A stretch of DNA of 64,000 bases from Globodera rostochiensis (lineage: Eukaryota; Nematoda; Chromadorea; Rhabditida; Heteroderidae), in contig JAEVLN010000003.1 of the NCBI GenBank assembly GCA_018350325.1, forward strand, positions 145,985 through 209,984, given 5' to 3'. Positions 12,948-24,914 of the stretch are shown here, in pieces. How positions within the stretch are numbered: the first letter of the stretch is position 1; the number at the start of each line of letters is the position of its first letter. The position numbers and the translations under genes were made by a program. The notes beneath the pieces are model-generated. The model saw only the letters and a program-made list of their open reading frames with translations, did not search any database and was not told where the DNA came from.

Positions 12948-13382
12948 TCCCGCTGTCCCCGGAGGTGGTGGTCTTCTCGTTGTTGGAGTTGCTGTGCAAA
13001 AAAGGAAGGGAACCGTCGTCGACACGACAAACAGAGGCGGAGAGAGGGCGCGTCGTCACACACGCAACACACACCCCCCCCCGGGCGCCAAAAGAGGAAT
13101 GTCCAGAGAAACACAAATTTTGATCATGGAATTTTGTTTCTTAACCCCCAAATCACACATTCATTCATTCATTCGTCCATCATCATCATCATCATCATTG
13201 CATTAGCATTGCCGTTCTGTGTTGCGCCCCCACTACTTTGTAATTTTTTTTACCGCTTAAAAGGAATGTAACTACCGACTTATGAAGAAGGTACGTAGCG
13301 CCCAATAGTCTCCCCTCAGGGTACGGACAACTCGCCGGCAATTGGGTAATTTTCAGTAGCTATCGAAAAGGGTCGAGTCAAC
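12948..13382. other. Tail-to-tail intergenic region
   Basis: 3' regions of the convergent MOCS3 and transporter genes. It contains ATTC and ATC microsatellites (13160-13200) and a C run (13074-13082). No gene was recognised. Confidence 0.5.
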
Positions 13383-16300
13383 TCACTTGACGCCGCATTC
13401 GCCATTGTGTCCAGCCCCGTTGTCCTTTTCGTCCAGCTTCAGCTCGGTTTCGTCGTCGTCGCCGCTTTCATCATCATCGTATTCGTCGTCGTCCAACAGC
13501 ATAAGGTCATCATCGTCCCGTGGCGGTACCTCCGGCGTAGCCGACTTCACCTTGGGCGGCGGGTTCAGCGTGTACAGGAACACGGAAGCGATCACAAGCG
13601 CAACACCGACAAGCAACGGCACCGAGAAGTGGGAATCGCCGATGGCGATGGACAGAAGGGCGGTGCCGCCGAGCGCAACACTTTGGCAATAGCTCTTCTT
13701 GATGTTGTCCGCGTACCTGGATTTAGGGTTGATGAAGATTTGGAGGCCAAAAATTATAATTTATTTTTTTTTGGAATCGATTGCTTTGAATTTATTTTAG
13801 GTGATTTTTTTGTGTTAAAAAATTTATCTGTGCTCATCACTTCATCACCACCGCAACCAAAATGCCAGAAGCAGCGGCGCTGATCACAATCACCCACAGC
13901 AGCCAGTTCCAGCCGGCAAAAAATCCATCTTTGCAATAAGTGACAAAATGCCAAACAAATCGAGGGAATTCAAGAATATTTCCCTACGTTTCTGGATGGT
14001 CACCGAGTCGTTGGCCACCGTCATCAGTGCAAACGGAAGTGTGATGACGGACAGACGAATGTTCTGTGTCCAAATGTCGCATGCACTCTGCTTGAGAACG
14101 CCTTCCAAATAGACGCCTTAATTTGTAATATTTTGAACGATCGACGGATTTGGAGGAAACAAATTTTGGCATGAACATTTCTTTGGTCGGTCTACCGGCA
14201 AATGCCGACGTCCAGCACATGACAACAACGGTGAGAAGGCCGACAAATTGTTCGTCGTGCGCAGCAGCGGACGACGACGCCCCAGCACTTCCGCTTAAAA
14301 AACAAATCTTTTTTTTTCTCGGAGAATCAAATTCCTAGAAATTAAAAAACAACAACGACTTCAAACATTCAGATCAAACTGTCGCGTTCTCGCGCGATTT
14401 GAGCCCACCCCTCCCGCTGTTGGATGCCCCCCCCCCCGGCCCGTTTATCCATCTCGGCCAACCCCCTCCCCCCGTGATCGATTTCTCTCTGCTCTCCGAC
14501 CGAGCGACGCTCGGAGGCTTTAAAAGGCTTTCCCCGCTCCCCCCCCCCCGGGGGTTATCATTTTCTGTTCGTCTCAGTTTCCCAGTGCATTCACCATCGC
14601 CTTTCGCAACCGTGAGAAAATAAAGAAGTGAAAAGCGGAGTCCAATCGCTTTGAGTTGAATTGAATCGGGTTCGGCCCCAGAAATAAATTCTGGCTAACC
14701 CATTTTTGCCCCCAGGGGATTTGGGGTTCAAGTCGCGACAAAACCAAGGACAACTAACTGTTGATTCCGATTTAACCGAAGGATTCTATTCGGATCAAAA
14801 CATGAAGCATTGAAATTGTGATTGTTCAACCCACCCATGGCTTGAAGAGGAGGAGGAGGCAAATTGGACGAGACAAACGCCGAGCAGGGAAATGCACAGC
14901 GCGCCCCATTGCCGACGCGAGAACACGCGATGGAGCAGCAGCATGGAGAGCAGCGCGGTGGTCAAAATGCGTAGTTGGTAGCTGATCTGGCAATAAATTC
15001 GTCAAATCAATGATTGGTAGAGCCGGCGAGATCGAGATCCCGACCGAGATTTTCCGAGAGTCCAGGTCTCGAATCTCGGAAATTTGTCGAAAACTCCGAG
15101 ACCTGGACTCTCGGAATTTCGAGACAAATCTCGATCTCAGTCTCGGCCCATCCCCAAATCTCGATCTCGGTCTCGGCCATCCCCAAATCTCGGTCTCGGT
15201 CTCGGCCCATCCCCAAGTCTCGATCTCGGATTTTTCAAAAGTCCGGGCTCTAATGATTGGAGAAAGCTTTAGACCAACAAAAACAATTATTTTGCACAGA
15301 AATTTGCTGTTTTGCCCCCCCCCCCTCCACAAAACAAAAGCATTGTTTGTGTTCAACAACACCAAATTCAAATTTCTTACACTGAAAAGCGTCGCTTCGA
15401 CCCGTTTGAGCGCAAAAAAGTACAAATTGTTTTGCACAACATAAATCAGTGCCGGAACACACACTTTCATCGTCTCCCGTTTGTTTTTGAAGAAAGCTGA
15501 CGCAATTTCTGAGCAAAATCTGCAACAACAACAAAAAGAATGACGATAAAAAAATTGGATTAAGAATTTTTGCCAAAATTTTTAAATACTATAAAAGCGT
15601 TAAACCCCCAAAATTAGCATCACCAAAACCACGCAAAAATGCCAAAAAAACAACAACAAAAAAACGAGAGTAGCAGAAAAAATTATTTCAAAAAATAAAT
15701 CAATTAAAAAAATGAAAAAAACAATTCTGTTCTCCAATACAAATTGATATTAAAATGTAAAGTACCTTGTAAATGATCCGTAGGAAATGGTTAATATCAA
15801 GCAGCTCAACATCAGTTTTGACACTAAAAAAATTAAAATATATTTTTAAAAATTCATTAAAAATTGAAATCCGGGTCACGCACATTCAGTGTTCAGAACG
15901 ACTGCCGAGGCTAAGAAGGAGGGCTGCCCTTTGTCACGGGACATTTTGTGCGCTTCCCGGACCATTATGGGATCTGAAAATTGAGAGCTCGGACTGGTGA
16001 ATTAGTTTTACTGGATTATGATTCAGAAAAAATCATTTATCCAAGTATATTCTAATTTAATCCGATTTTTAAGTTACAAAAAAAATTATATAATTACTGA
16101 CACACTGTTTGCTGCAATGTTAAGAAGACGAGTGACACATTCTGCACAGTTTGTTGCCTTGCTGCGCTCATCGTGGTCTTAAAAAAGGCAAAACCATGGA
16201 AATGATTACAAATTAGCAATTTTGAAAAAATAATTTTATTTTCACCTTTATTTGAATCGGCTCTTCCGCAACAACTGAGCGCGCACTCGCCTTGTCCGAG

Positions 16301-16389
16301 CAGTTCGAACCCACCGACACCGGGGAATATGTTCGGCCATTCATTAGGCGACTTTCTCTTCCGCTACACATTTCCCCCTCGTGTCCCAT
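13383..16389 (-). CDS. SLC35A-family nucleotide-sugar transporter
   Basis: Ten exons join in phase: 16389-16246, 16177-16102, 15973-15884, 15823-15766, 15519-15381, 14986-14835, 14293-14196, 14116-13988, 13928-13841, 13716-13383, giving 435 aa. The cytosolic N-terminus (about 50 aa) is polar; about ten membrane helices follow. Diagnostic SLC35A signatures are PALIYVVQNNLYFFAL, the ISYQLRILTTALLS helix and the YADNIKKSYCQSVA stretch near the end, which match UDP-galactose / UDP-GlcNAc / CMP-sialic acid antiporters of the Golgi. Substrate cannot be told from sequence. Unusual: a C-terminal tail of about 60 residues that is extremely acidic (RDDDDLMLLDDDEYDDD...). The 14987-15380 intron carries a hAT-like MITE. 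It is convergent with MOCS3. Confidence 0.92.
15018..15252. mobile_element. TAGAGCCCGG-type hAT-like MITE (copy 2), transporter intron
   Basis: Starts TAGAGCCGG, ends CCGGGCTCTA, and is flanked by a perfect 8-bp duplication ATGATTGG (15010-15017 and 15253-15260). The core is a palindromic array of ATCTCGGTCTCGG words ending ..TTTTTCAAAAGT. It is related to copy 1 by its ends and part of its core. Confidence 0.88.
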
Positions 16390-17102
16390 GATAAAAGGCC
16401 AGCCTTTTTATTAAAGGGACAATCAATGTACATTATACGGTTTTTTTAATTTTTTGTTTTTTGTTCATTGTCCCGGTTTTTTTTTGATCAGGACGTTATC
16501 GACAATTCCGGTTCGGCTTAACTTTTTTGTTTTAAATTGGCAAAATGAAATGCACAGAAAAGCAAGCAGTCAGTGTTTGTGAACTGTTTGGACAACTGCT
16601 TATGATATTTATGATTAATTCAATCAACAAAAGTAGAAATGTTCAACTAATCGAATGTTTTTGTGTGCTGTTGTAGCAGCGGAATTTATGTATAAAATGT
16701 CAACCAAATAATTGACATTAATCATTCGTGCGTGTGACGGAACGACGGGAAAACGATGTGGACGACGAAAAGGTTATGCATGTGGAAAGTCCAACGCCAA
16801 ATACTGTTGTGAACGCACATAATAAAGCGCCAAAAGTGTATAGATTTGGAATTTGACTAAGAAAAAAAGAGAGAAATGTTTAATATAATTTTTTTGAGAC
16901 CTGTGGAAAAAAATAAAAAATTGAATTCCCAATTATTTAATATGTAGTCTTTACGCTGTGAAATAGCTCTTTTTAATTTTGATTGATACAACAACAACAA
17001 CAAATCACGCAATAGAATAAAAAAAAAATCGACAGAAATAAGAAATTTAAGTATCAAAATGTGAAATAATATCGGGAAAAAAAGTTCTTCTCGTCTCCTT
17101 TC
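16390..17102. other. Upstream region of the transporter; possible short Cys-rich reading frame
   Basis: AT-rich. On the plus strand, about 16733-16821 reads RACDGTTGKRCGRRKGYACG and then a short Cys-rich end (C, C, C, CC spacing), followed directly by TAATAAA, a stop overlapping a polyadenylation-like signal. No in-frame start or acceptor was found (TAA upstream in frame), so it is not called as a gene. 16857-17102 begins a segment duplicated at 24.7-24.9 kb. Confidence 0.35.
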
Positions 17103-17460
17103 CTATCTCTGGCATTTCATTTCGAGTGACAAAACATTCGACGAGCTGCTGCTCTGTTCATGCCGACTCTGAGTTGCATTGTTCGAGCTTTCGTCGGTCG
17201 CCAAAAGCACTTTCTGCGCACAAAGACGCGTGTCCGACATGGCGACGAGCTCTAACCGTTGCTGATCTGTGCAATTCACGTTGGGAAATTAATATTTGTC
17301 ACAATTCTAAGGTTACACTACGTTTTGCCACCTCCAACATATAGATGAGAACCAATCTGCAACAAAAAAAAATTTACAGCACTAAATGTTGAAAAATTGG
17401 ATTTGTTTTTTTGTGAAAATCCACACCAAAAAATTGCTATAATTTGGACCAAATTTATTG
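17103..17460 (-). pseudogene. Duplicated 3' fragment of the TFIIIC subunit 6-like gene
   Basis: Nearly identical to parts of 24915-25830. The last exon copy (17266-17103, ending CQR-stop) is intact, but the preceding exon survives only as IGSHLYVG followed by a foreign GGKT-stop, because about 550 bp present in the parent (25130-25700) is missing here. Intron sequence around 17340-17460 also matches the parent. Upstream it abuts the release-factor relic, whose reading frame runs into it. A truncated segmental duplication, probably recent. Confidence 0.8.
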
Positions 17461-19742
17461 GCCATCAGTAAGTCAACTACCTTTTCGAGCTGTTCGCCGC
17501 CGGCCAGAAATTGTTCAACACCATGCCGTGTCAGCTTTAATGTGTGGTTTTTTTGGGATATGCTTCATCCCCACCAAACCTTTAACCGATGGTCCGTCAT
17601 CCGATTGCCCTTGTAATTGTAGGTACGAATTTTCTCGGCACGTTCCATCGTGCCAACCTTTTAACGGGAAGGCATCAAAATAAGCATGAACAAATTTTTA
17701 AAATTTAAACTAAAATGAAAAAAAACAAAACAAAATTAAAAATGTGTACTCGCAAAGTCCGGTTGGAAGCATAGCGACGGGTCGCTTCGTCCACTTGTTG
17801 CTTCAACAGCATGGCGGCAAGTCGCTGGTGCGCAATCTGATTATGTGTCCATTCAGAATATCTAACTTCGTCAATCAAGACCCTCTTTCTTGATCAATGT
17901 TTGGAATGAACTGATCAATCCCTAAACCGCTAATCAATGTTTATAAAACAACAGGGGGAGGGGTGAACTGATTAATCCCTTAAGCGGAGTGGGTATCGTT
18001 TTGTTCCCACCGTTTTGTTCCCATCGTTTTGTTCCCGCCGTTTTGTTCCCATCGTTTTGTTCCCGGTCGTTTTGTTCCCGAGTCGTTTTGTTCCCGCCGT
18101 TTTGTTCCCGGGTTTGTTTTGTTCCCAAACACGTTTTACATAAAAAACGTTGCCAAACAAATCTGAAACCGTCACAAATAGTATTTCTTTTATTTAAACA
18201 TTTGAAAAACTTGCCCGTAAATCAGTTGTTAATAGGATAACAAAAATGAGACACTAAAATTAAGAAAATCATCATAACTAGAAAAAATTTGAAGGTTTTT
18301 TGGGATATTGAGAAACATTTCCGGGAGTAATGAAAACAAAAAAATTAAGCTTCGGCTTCGGGATCCATAACATAACAACGAGAAATTCCCCGTAGCATCT
18401 CAACAATGTTCAGCGGATCATATCGTTCAACCAGTCGGAGTATCTGTGCATCCGCCCTGCGAATTTTCAGCCTTCTTTGGCGGCTCTTCACCCATCACAA
18501 AACGTGCAAAAAGGCGTTAATTCAAATGTTTAAATAAAAGAAATACTATTTGTGACGGTTTCAGATTTGTTTGGCAACGTTTTTTATGTAAAACGTGTTT
18601 GGGAACAAAACAAACCCGGGAACAAAACGGCGGGAACAAAACGACTCGGGAACAAAACGACCCGGGAACAAAACGATGGGAACAAAACGGCGGGAACAAA
18701 ACGGCGGGAACAAAACGGCGGGAACAAAACGTACCTTCCCCCTTAAGCGTTGAGCAAAAGCCAAATGAAGAATCGGCATCGGCACCCTAGCCGCCCCTCT
18801 CCCCCCACCCACAAATTTTTTTTTGCAACGCCCTTGTCTCTTTCTGAGTATGAAAAATTTAAATGTTCACTTTTTCCGGCTCAGGCAGCACAGCCAGGCT
18901 GACCGTGCTGGTGTGCATGCGCCCATTCGCCTCTGTGACAGGTACTCGTTGAACTCGATGGACGCCGTTCTAAAAATTAAAAAAAAAACAATTTTTTTTT
19001 GAAAGATTCAGTGTAGACGTAAAAAAAACATGATATAAAATGCCAAATTAGCTTAATTAGAACCGAAGTTGTTTTCAATTTTCCTTTTAAAGTTGGTGAA
19101 TGAAAGTTTTAAATTTCTCAGCAAAAAAAAATCTAAAAAAATATTTGATGAACTTTTTTTAAAAATTTATTACTGTCAACAACCTCAAAACGCATTTCGG
19201 CATAGCACCCGTAGCCTTCCAACAAAACGATTGCCGAATTAATGCCGGTGCCACCGGTTTTTGTGCATTTGCTCATCTAAAGAAAAAAAAACATTTTTTT
19301 TGGGGTTATTTTTTGAAAATTTCTTGACACTTCATGCGTCGTCCAGTGCCACTTCGTGCAGCAAATTTGGCATACATATCGTACAGTTCAGCGGCAAAAA
19401 GTGCAGCTTCAGTGCCGCCGGCGCCGCTACAATTTTTTATTATTAAAAAAACTTTTACAAAACCCCCTTTTTCAAAAAATGCAGCCTCCCCCCCCCCCTA
19501 AACATTTTGTGGAAACGGAAAATGTTGAATTCCAATTGGCATCGTCTCAACGAGTCGAGGTCCAACCACAGCAAATCCAATGAAGGGCTAAAAATTAAAT
19601 TAAAAAACCCAAAACTTAGCAAAAAAAAATTCACTGGAGGCAGCGGCTGTTGTCGATTTGAAAGCCAAAAAGTGCCTCAAACAAAGGATGGCATTTCAAA
19701 AGTGCCACGTTTTGTGTGGTCGGAAAGCGGAAAATGACGACG
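17382..19742 (-). pseudogene. Mitochondrial peptide chain release factor 1 relic (no GGQ exon)
   Basis: Exons recognisable as class I release factor: 19426-about 19330 (GAGGTEAALFAAELYDMYAK, PCRF domain), 19276-19184 (INSAIVLLEGYG..), 18969-18871 ([20 protein letters not shown]), 17836-17750 (IAHQRLAAMLLKQQVDEA), 17657-17580 ([19 protein letters not shown]), 17534-17382. The RF1-type order matches MTRF1L. The exon that should carry the catalytic GGQ loop, expected between 18871 and 17836, is absent; that interval holds a transposon. In the first exon the frame breaks: ..AKFAA is in one frame and KWHWTTHEV in another. The last about 24 residues and the stop come from the duplicated TFIIIC intron. 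5' end uncertain. Without GGQ it could not hydrolyse peptidyl-tRNA. Confidence 0.75.
17987..18740. mobile_element. Foldback (MULE-like) transposon, 754 bp, 9-bp target duplication
   Basis: The arms, 17987-18245 and 18517-18740, are reverse complements. The outer part is a tandem array of CGTTTTGTTCCC / GGGAACAAAACG words; the inner part is unique (..AACGTTTTTTATGTAAAACG..). The flanks are CCTTAAGCG on both sides (17978-17986 and 18741-18749), a perfect 9-bp target duplication. Long inverted repeats and 9-bp duplications are typical of Mutator-like elements (inference). The about 270-bp centre contains a minus-strand open stretch reading RRLKIRRADAQILRLVERYD to a stop near 18347, not recognised. 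Confidence 0.85.
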
Positions 19743-20640
19743 AAAGCATTTTTGGAGTGGACAAAAATGAATTAACAATTAGGTACGAGTCTTTTCACCC
19801 CTGTTTTGCTAGAAGATATTTGATAAAAATAAACTATCCAAATCACATGATCAAGACACCAATCGAAGGCTCAATTTTTCTACAATTAAAGCTAAGCGAT
19901 TCGCAACGTTAGAAATCATTGAAGAAATTAATTTTCAAACTTGCTTATGGGCCCATAACTTTTTTTTTGAAAAGTATCAAAAGACTTAGTTTATGCCTAC
20001 AAATATGTAGGTAAGTTCTACACATCAAGCACTTTCGATTGATACCGACGACTTTGTCTGGTTTGGGTGGGTGTGTGAAGCACTTACCTACGGAATGTTT
20101 TGTTTGACTAAATAAATCATAAAAATTCGAAATGTCTTGGGGGGATTTGAACCTGAACCGTTAGTTTGAAAAATTGTGTTCTCTGCCGTTTGGTGAGCCA
20201 AACTGTCTGTGTCTGTCTCTCTTTTTCACTTCAAAAAAATCATCGATTTATGCAATTTTTTTTACCGTGGGAAAATGACACAAATGGCAATATCCAAATG
20301 AAAGAATCAGTCAGTTCTCCATTGCTGCTGCTGCGGCAGTGCAAAGATTATTTTTGTTGATGTAACATTGTTCCCTTTTTTACACAAAAAAAGGTCAACA
20401 GAAAGTTACACACATACATAATCTACCTATAGGTAAGTTTGTGTCTCCTTTTGGATCAAATTAAAAAAATTATTTTAGAAAACATTCGGAAAATGTTTTA
20501 TAGGGGGTTTGTGGGGACGTAAAGCCGAATCTTCTACCTCTGTTTGGACCAATTCGAATTCCGAACCCGGAATTCGATGTTAATATCAATTCTAAAAAGC
20601 ACAATTACAACAAAACCAAATTGTCACACAACCATTTAAG
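19743..20640. other. Intergenic, AT-rich
   Basis: No gene recognised. 19790-19990 contains AAAGCTAAGCGATT and CCCATAACTTTTTTTTTG, words shared with the foldback family at 25.2 and 27.7 kb. A GGTTCAAATCC-like box on the minus strand near 20150 does not fold into a tRNA. Confidence 0.4.
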
Positions 20641-20659
20641 GTGCCATAAATACGTTTTC

Positions 20660-22209
<1,550 letters not shown>

Positions 22210-22220
<11 letters not shown>

Positions 22221-23108
22221 ACGCCCGAGCATTTGTACGTTTTATTGCTGTTCCTCGTCTCTGTGTTGTTCTCCGGCCTGAGCCTTTGTGTCGGCATTTT
22301 CTATTGCTCTCAACAGAAAGTCAAGGCGCTGTCTGACCGATTGTTTGGCTGGGTGGTGCCATGCCGTCGCCAAACACTGGACAGGTCTCCTCAATCAATC
22401 AAACAATTAATTATGTTATTGGAACAAAAATTTGGACACATTTTTTCTTTAAATTTTAGACTCAGACCGCGTAATAGAAATGAAACGACCAATTGCGCGA
22501 ACAGCAACTCACACCTGGACACACTGATGGAGGAGGCCACAATGTCCACCAGATCGGGTGCGATTTCGGGGGAGGTTTTGACGAAGTGTAAAATCTTAAC
22601 CTTTTTTTCCTTTTTTGATAAAATAATTCAAAAAACAATTTCTCGTGTTGAACAGATTTTCACAGGCTGGCCTCCAATTCATCCGGTCAATTGCGCACGG
22701 ACTTTCCTATTTGCACGCCGAAGTGTCCGACTTGACAGAGCAATACCGTCCCCATTGCGCACGGGGATGTCAAATCGGGCAACATTCTCATCAAAAATGA
22801 TTGGACTTGTTGCATTGCCGACTTGGGCATTGGCATTTGTTTTGCAAAAAACCGAATTGACAAGCCGAGACAGGGGGGCAAGGGCGGCACGGCGGTGAAA
22901 AGCTTTACCAAATTTTAGTGACAAATCATAAAAAATGTTTAGCGCTATTTGGCCCCCGAATTTTTGACGAACACATTCAACCACGAATCGTTCAACGCGT
23001 ACCTGCAAATAACCATTTACGCGTTGGCACTTGTGATTTGGGAGATTTGACGGCGCATGAGCGTGCCTTACCGTTTTGCACATTGGACAGAACAAACTTT
23101 TTTGAATA
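22210..23108 (+). pseudogene. Type II TGF-beta/BMP receptor kinase relic (DAF-4-like)
   Basis: A membrane helix (HLYVLLLFLVSVLFSGLSLC, about 22230-22300) is followed by a juxtamembrane piece and then a kinase C-lobe: FIRSIAHGLSYLHAEVSDLT (22684-22743), HGDVKSGNILIKN and CCIADLGIGICF (22762-22850), RYLAPEFLTNTFNHESFNAY (22944-23003), then YALALVIWEI. The HxDxKxxN catalytic loop and the DLG magnesium loop are present and resemble type II receptors. The kinase N-lobe (glycine loop, VAVK lysine) is missing, the frame shifts near 22758, and an in-frame TGA follows IWEI (23048). It directly abuts the PP4 relic: the frame passes from MCDLLW straight into receptor sequence. Confidence 0.72.
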
Positions 23109-23457
23109 AAAAATTGCAAAAATTTTTTTTCGATTATTTTTTACGTTTTTTTCGTTCTTAGCATTCCGTCGTTCACATTTGCTTCATTTCTTATCATTTG
23201 TTTTTTTGAGTTGGCACACAAATCGCAAAATTTGGTGAGTTTTTTTTTGGTGTTTTCGATATCCAATGGAAGCCGGTTTATTTTCAAGTCCAATTGTAAT
23301 GATATTCCCGAGCAAAATTGTTGCACTTCTGACTGCTCGTTCTTTGACATTGGCCAAATGGCGTCCATTTTCGACAACCGGAAAGAAAGGAGTTAGAGCG
23401 AGTGCGTGAATTTAAACAATTTGTCATTTTTATTTGCGGTATTATTTGATATTTAGT

Positions 23458-24043
23458 TTCGCATAGTCCGACAATTCCAACAGCTAAAGCCATCAAGAAA
23501 GAAGTCTTGAGCAAAATTATTATTGAGATGAACGTGGTCAAAGAGACGCTGAAGGGGGAACTGTTCAAAGAAATAGGTAGTTGTTGCTCTTTGCATTGTG
23601 TATTCAACACACACGCTTTCAGTTACCTCAAATCGATGGATTTACGGGCTGATGGTGACTTTAATTGGGGCAGTAGTTTATGCGGGGCGCAATTTGGAAG
23701 ACAAATTGGGCAAGAAGATTGACAAATCCGTGGACAAAATGGAAAAATCCATGGACAAATTAGAAGTGAAGATGGAAAAATCCATGGACAAATTAGAAGT
23801 GAAGATGGAAAAATCCATCGATAAGTTGAAAGCGGATTTGGAGCAGCAGGGGCAACAGATCACAGCCCTTGCCAAGAAAGTGACTGCAATTTCGTTTTTT
23901 TGTTAAAAAAATCTTCCCCTTTACTAATTAAGACGAAAACCACGGCGTACAAATTATCGGACAAAATAACGGCGCTGGATACAAAAATTACGCAGGTCTT
24001 GGCGAACGGGCGCGAAAATGGAGGCGCACATCCGAGCAGATAG
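23458..24043 (+). CDS. Membrane-anchored coiled-coil protein, 5' end unknown
   Basis: Three in-phase exons: 23458-23578, about 23624-23879, about 23933-24043 (stop). The readable product has a Lys/Glu-rich start (KKEVLSKIIIEMNVVKETLK), one membrane helix (WIYGLMVTLIGAVVYAG), and a long coiled coil in which an 11-residue unit (MEKSMDKLEVK) is repeated about three times exactly at DNA level (33-bp repeats, 23740-23825), ending with KLSDKITALDTKITQVL. Family not recognised. An upstream open stretch (23160-23395, containing CNDIPEQNCCTSDC) may or may not belong. It sits just after two relics, so it may itself be a fragment. Confidence 0.5.
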
Positions 24044-24914
24044 TGCATTGGTTGATAGTTTGTCTGTTTAAAAATTTCATTTGACATTTCTATGATTTTA
24101 ATCTAAAAAAGCGTAAAAAATTTTGTTGGAAATAATTCGGGTTCGGCATTCACCAAACACATCATCGCCCGGCGCTTCTCGTCGCATTTTGCGCTTCTTC
24201 ATTTTCTTCCTCTTGCGCAGTCTACTGCTCGCGGATGAGTGCTTTAAAGAAAAATAAAACAAGCAGTCCATTGGCTCGGCACTCCCTCTGCCAGTTTACA
24301 GGAGTCCGGAAAAATCGCCCAAGTGTTTTTGGGGTTGTGAATTCGAACTTATTTCCATTCCGACCGATGCTGAACCCGTACACTCAGACATCTTGTAGGA
24401 AGTAGTATTCTTAAACGATCTTCAACACAAAAATATGAGGGTAAAATTGAAGAAAGAATACTTGTACCTCACCAAATCCCACAAATAATATATCAATCGA
24501 CTTGACGCCGCTATCCGGGTCGGACCCGGAGGTGGTGCCTTCAATATAACCCAAAAATTTTATTTTTCAAGGAATCAGGGGTGAGGAACGAATCGGGGGG
24601 GGGGGGGGGGTTGGGGGGTGGGAACGTCCTCCGCCCGGAAATTTCTACCGAAGAAATTTGTTTTTGATTTTGAACGCGGCTAGAAAAAATATCGAATCAT
24701 AATCGTAATTTTGGCCGTAAAAAAGAGGAATGTTTAATATAATTTTTGAGGCCTGTGGAAAAAAAAAAATCAAAAAATTGAATTCCCAATCTTACGCTAC
24801 GAAATGTTTCTTTTTAATCGCGCTGTAGAATTAAAAAAAATCGACAGAAATAAGAAATTTAAGTATCAAAATGTGAAATAATATCGGGAAAAAAAGTTCT
24901 TCTCGTCTCCTTTC
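24044..24914. other. Intergenic; lysine-rich and acidic open stretches, G run
   Basis: The minus strand near 24130-24240 reads SSASSRLRKRKKMKKRKMRR, and near 24480-24545 reads EGTTSGSDPDSGVKSIDILF before a GTGAGG donor-like site. Neither could be built into a gene. A G run lies at 24596-24610. 24720-24914 is part of the segment duplicated at 16.86-17.10 kb. Confidence 0.35.

Noticed and set aside
20130..20225. Possible minus-strand tRNA (GGTTCAAATCC box)
   Set aside because: The T-stem and acceptor stem do not pair and no anticodon arm could be drawn.
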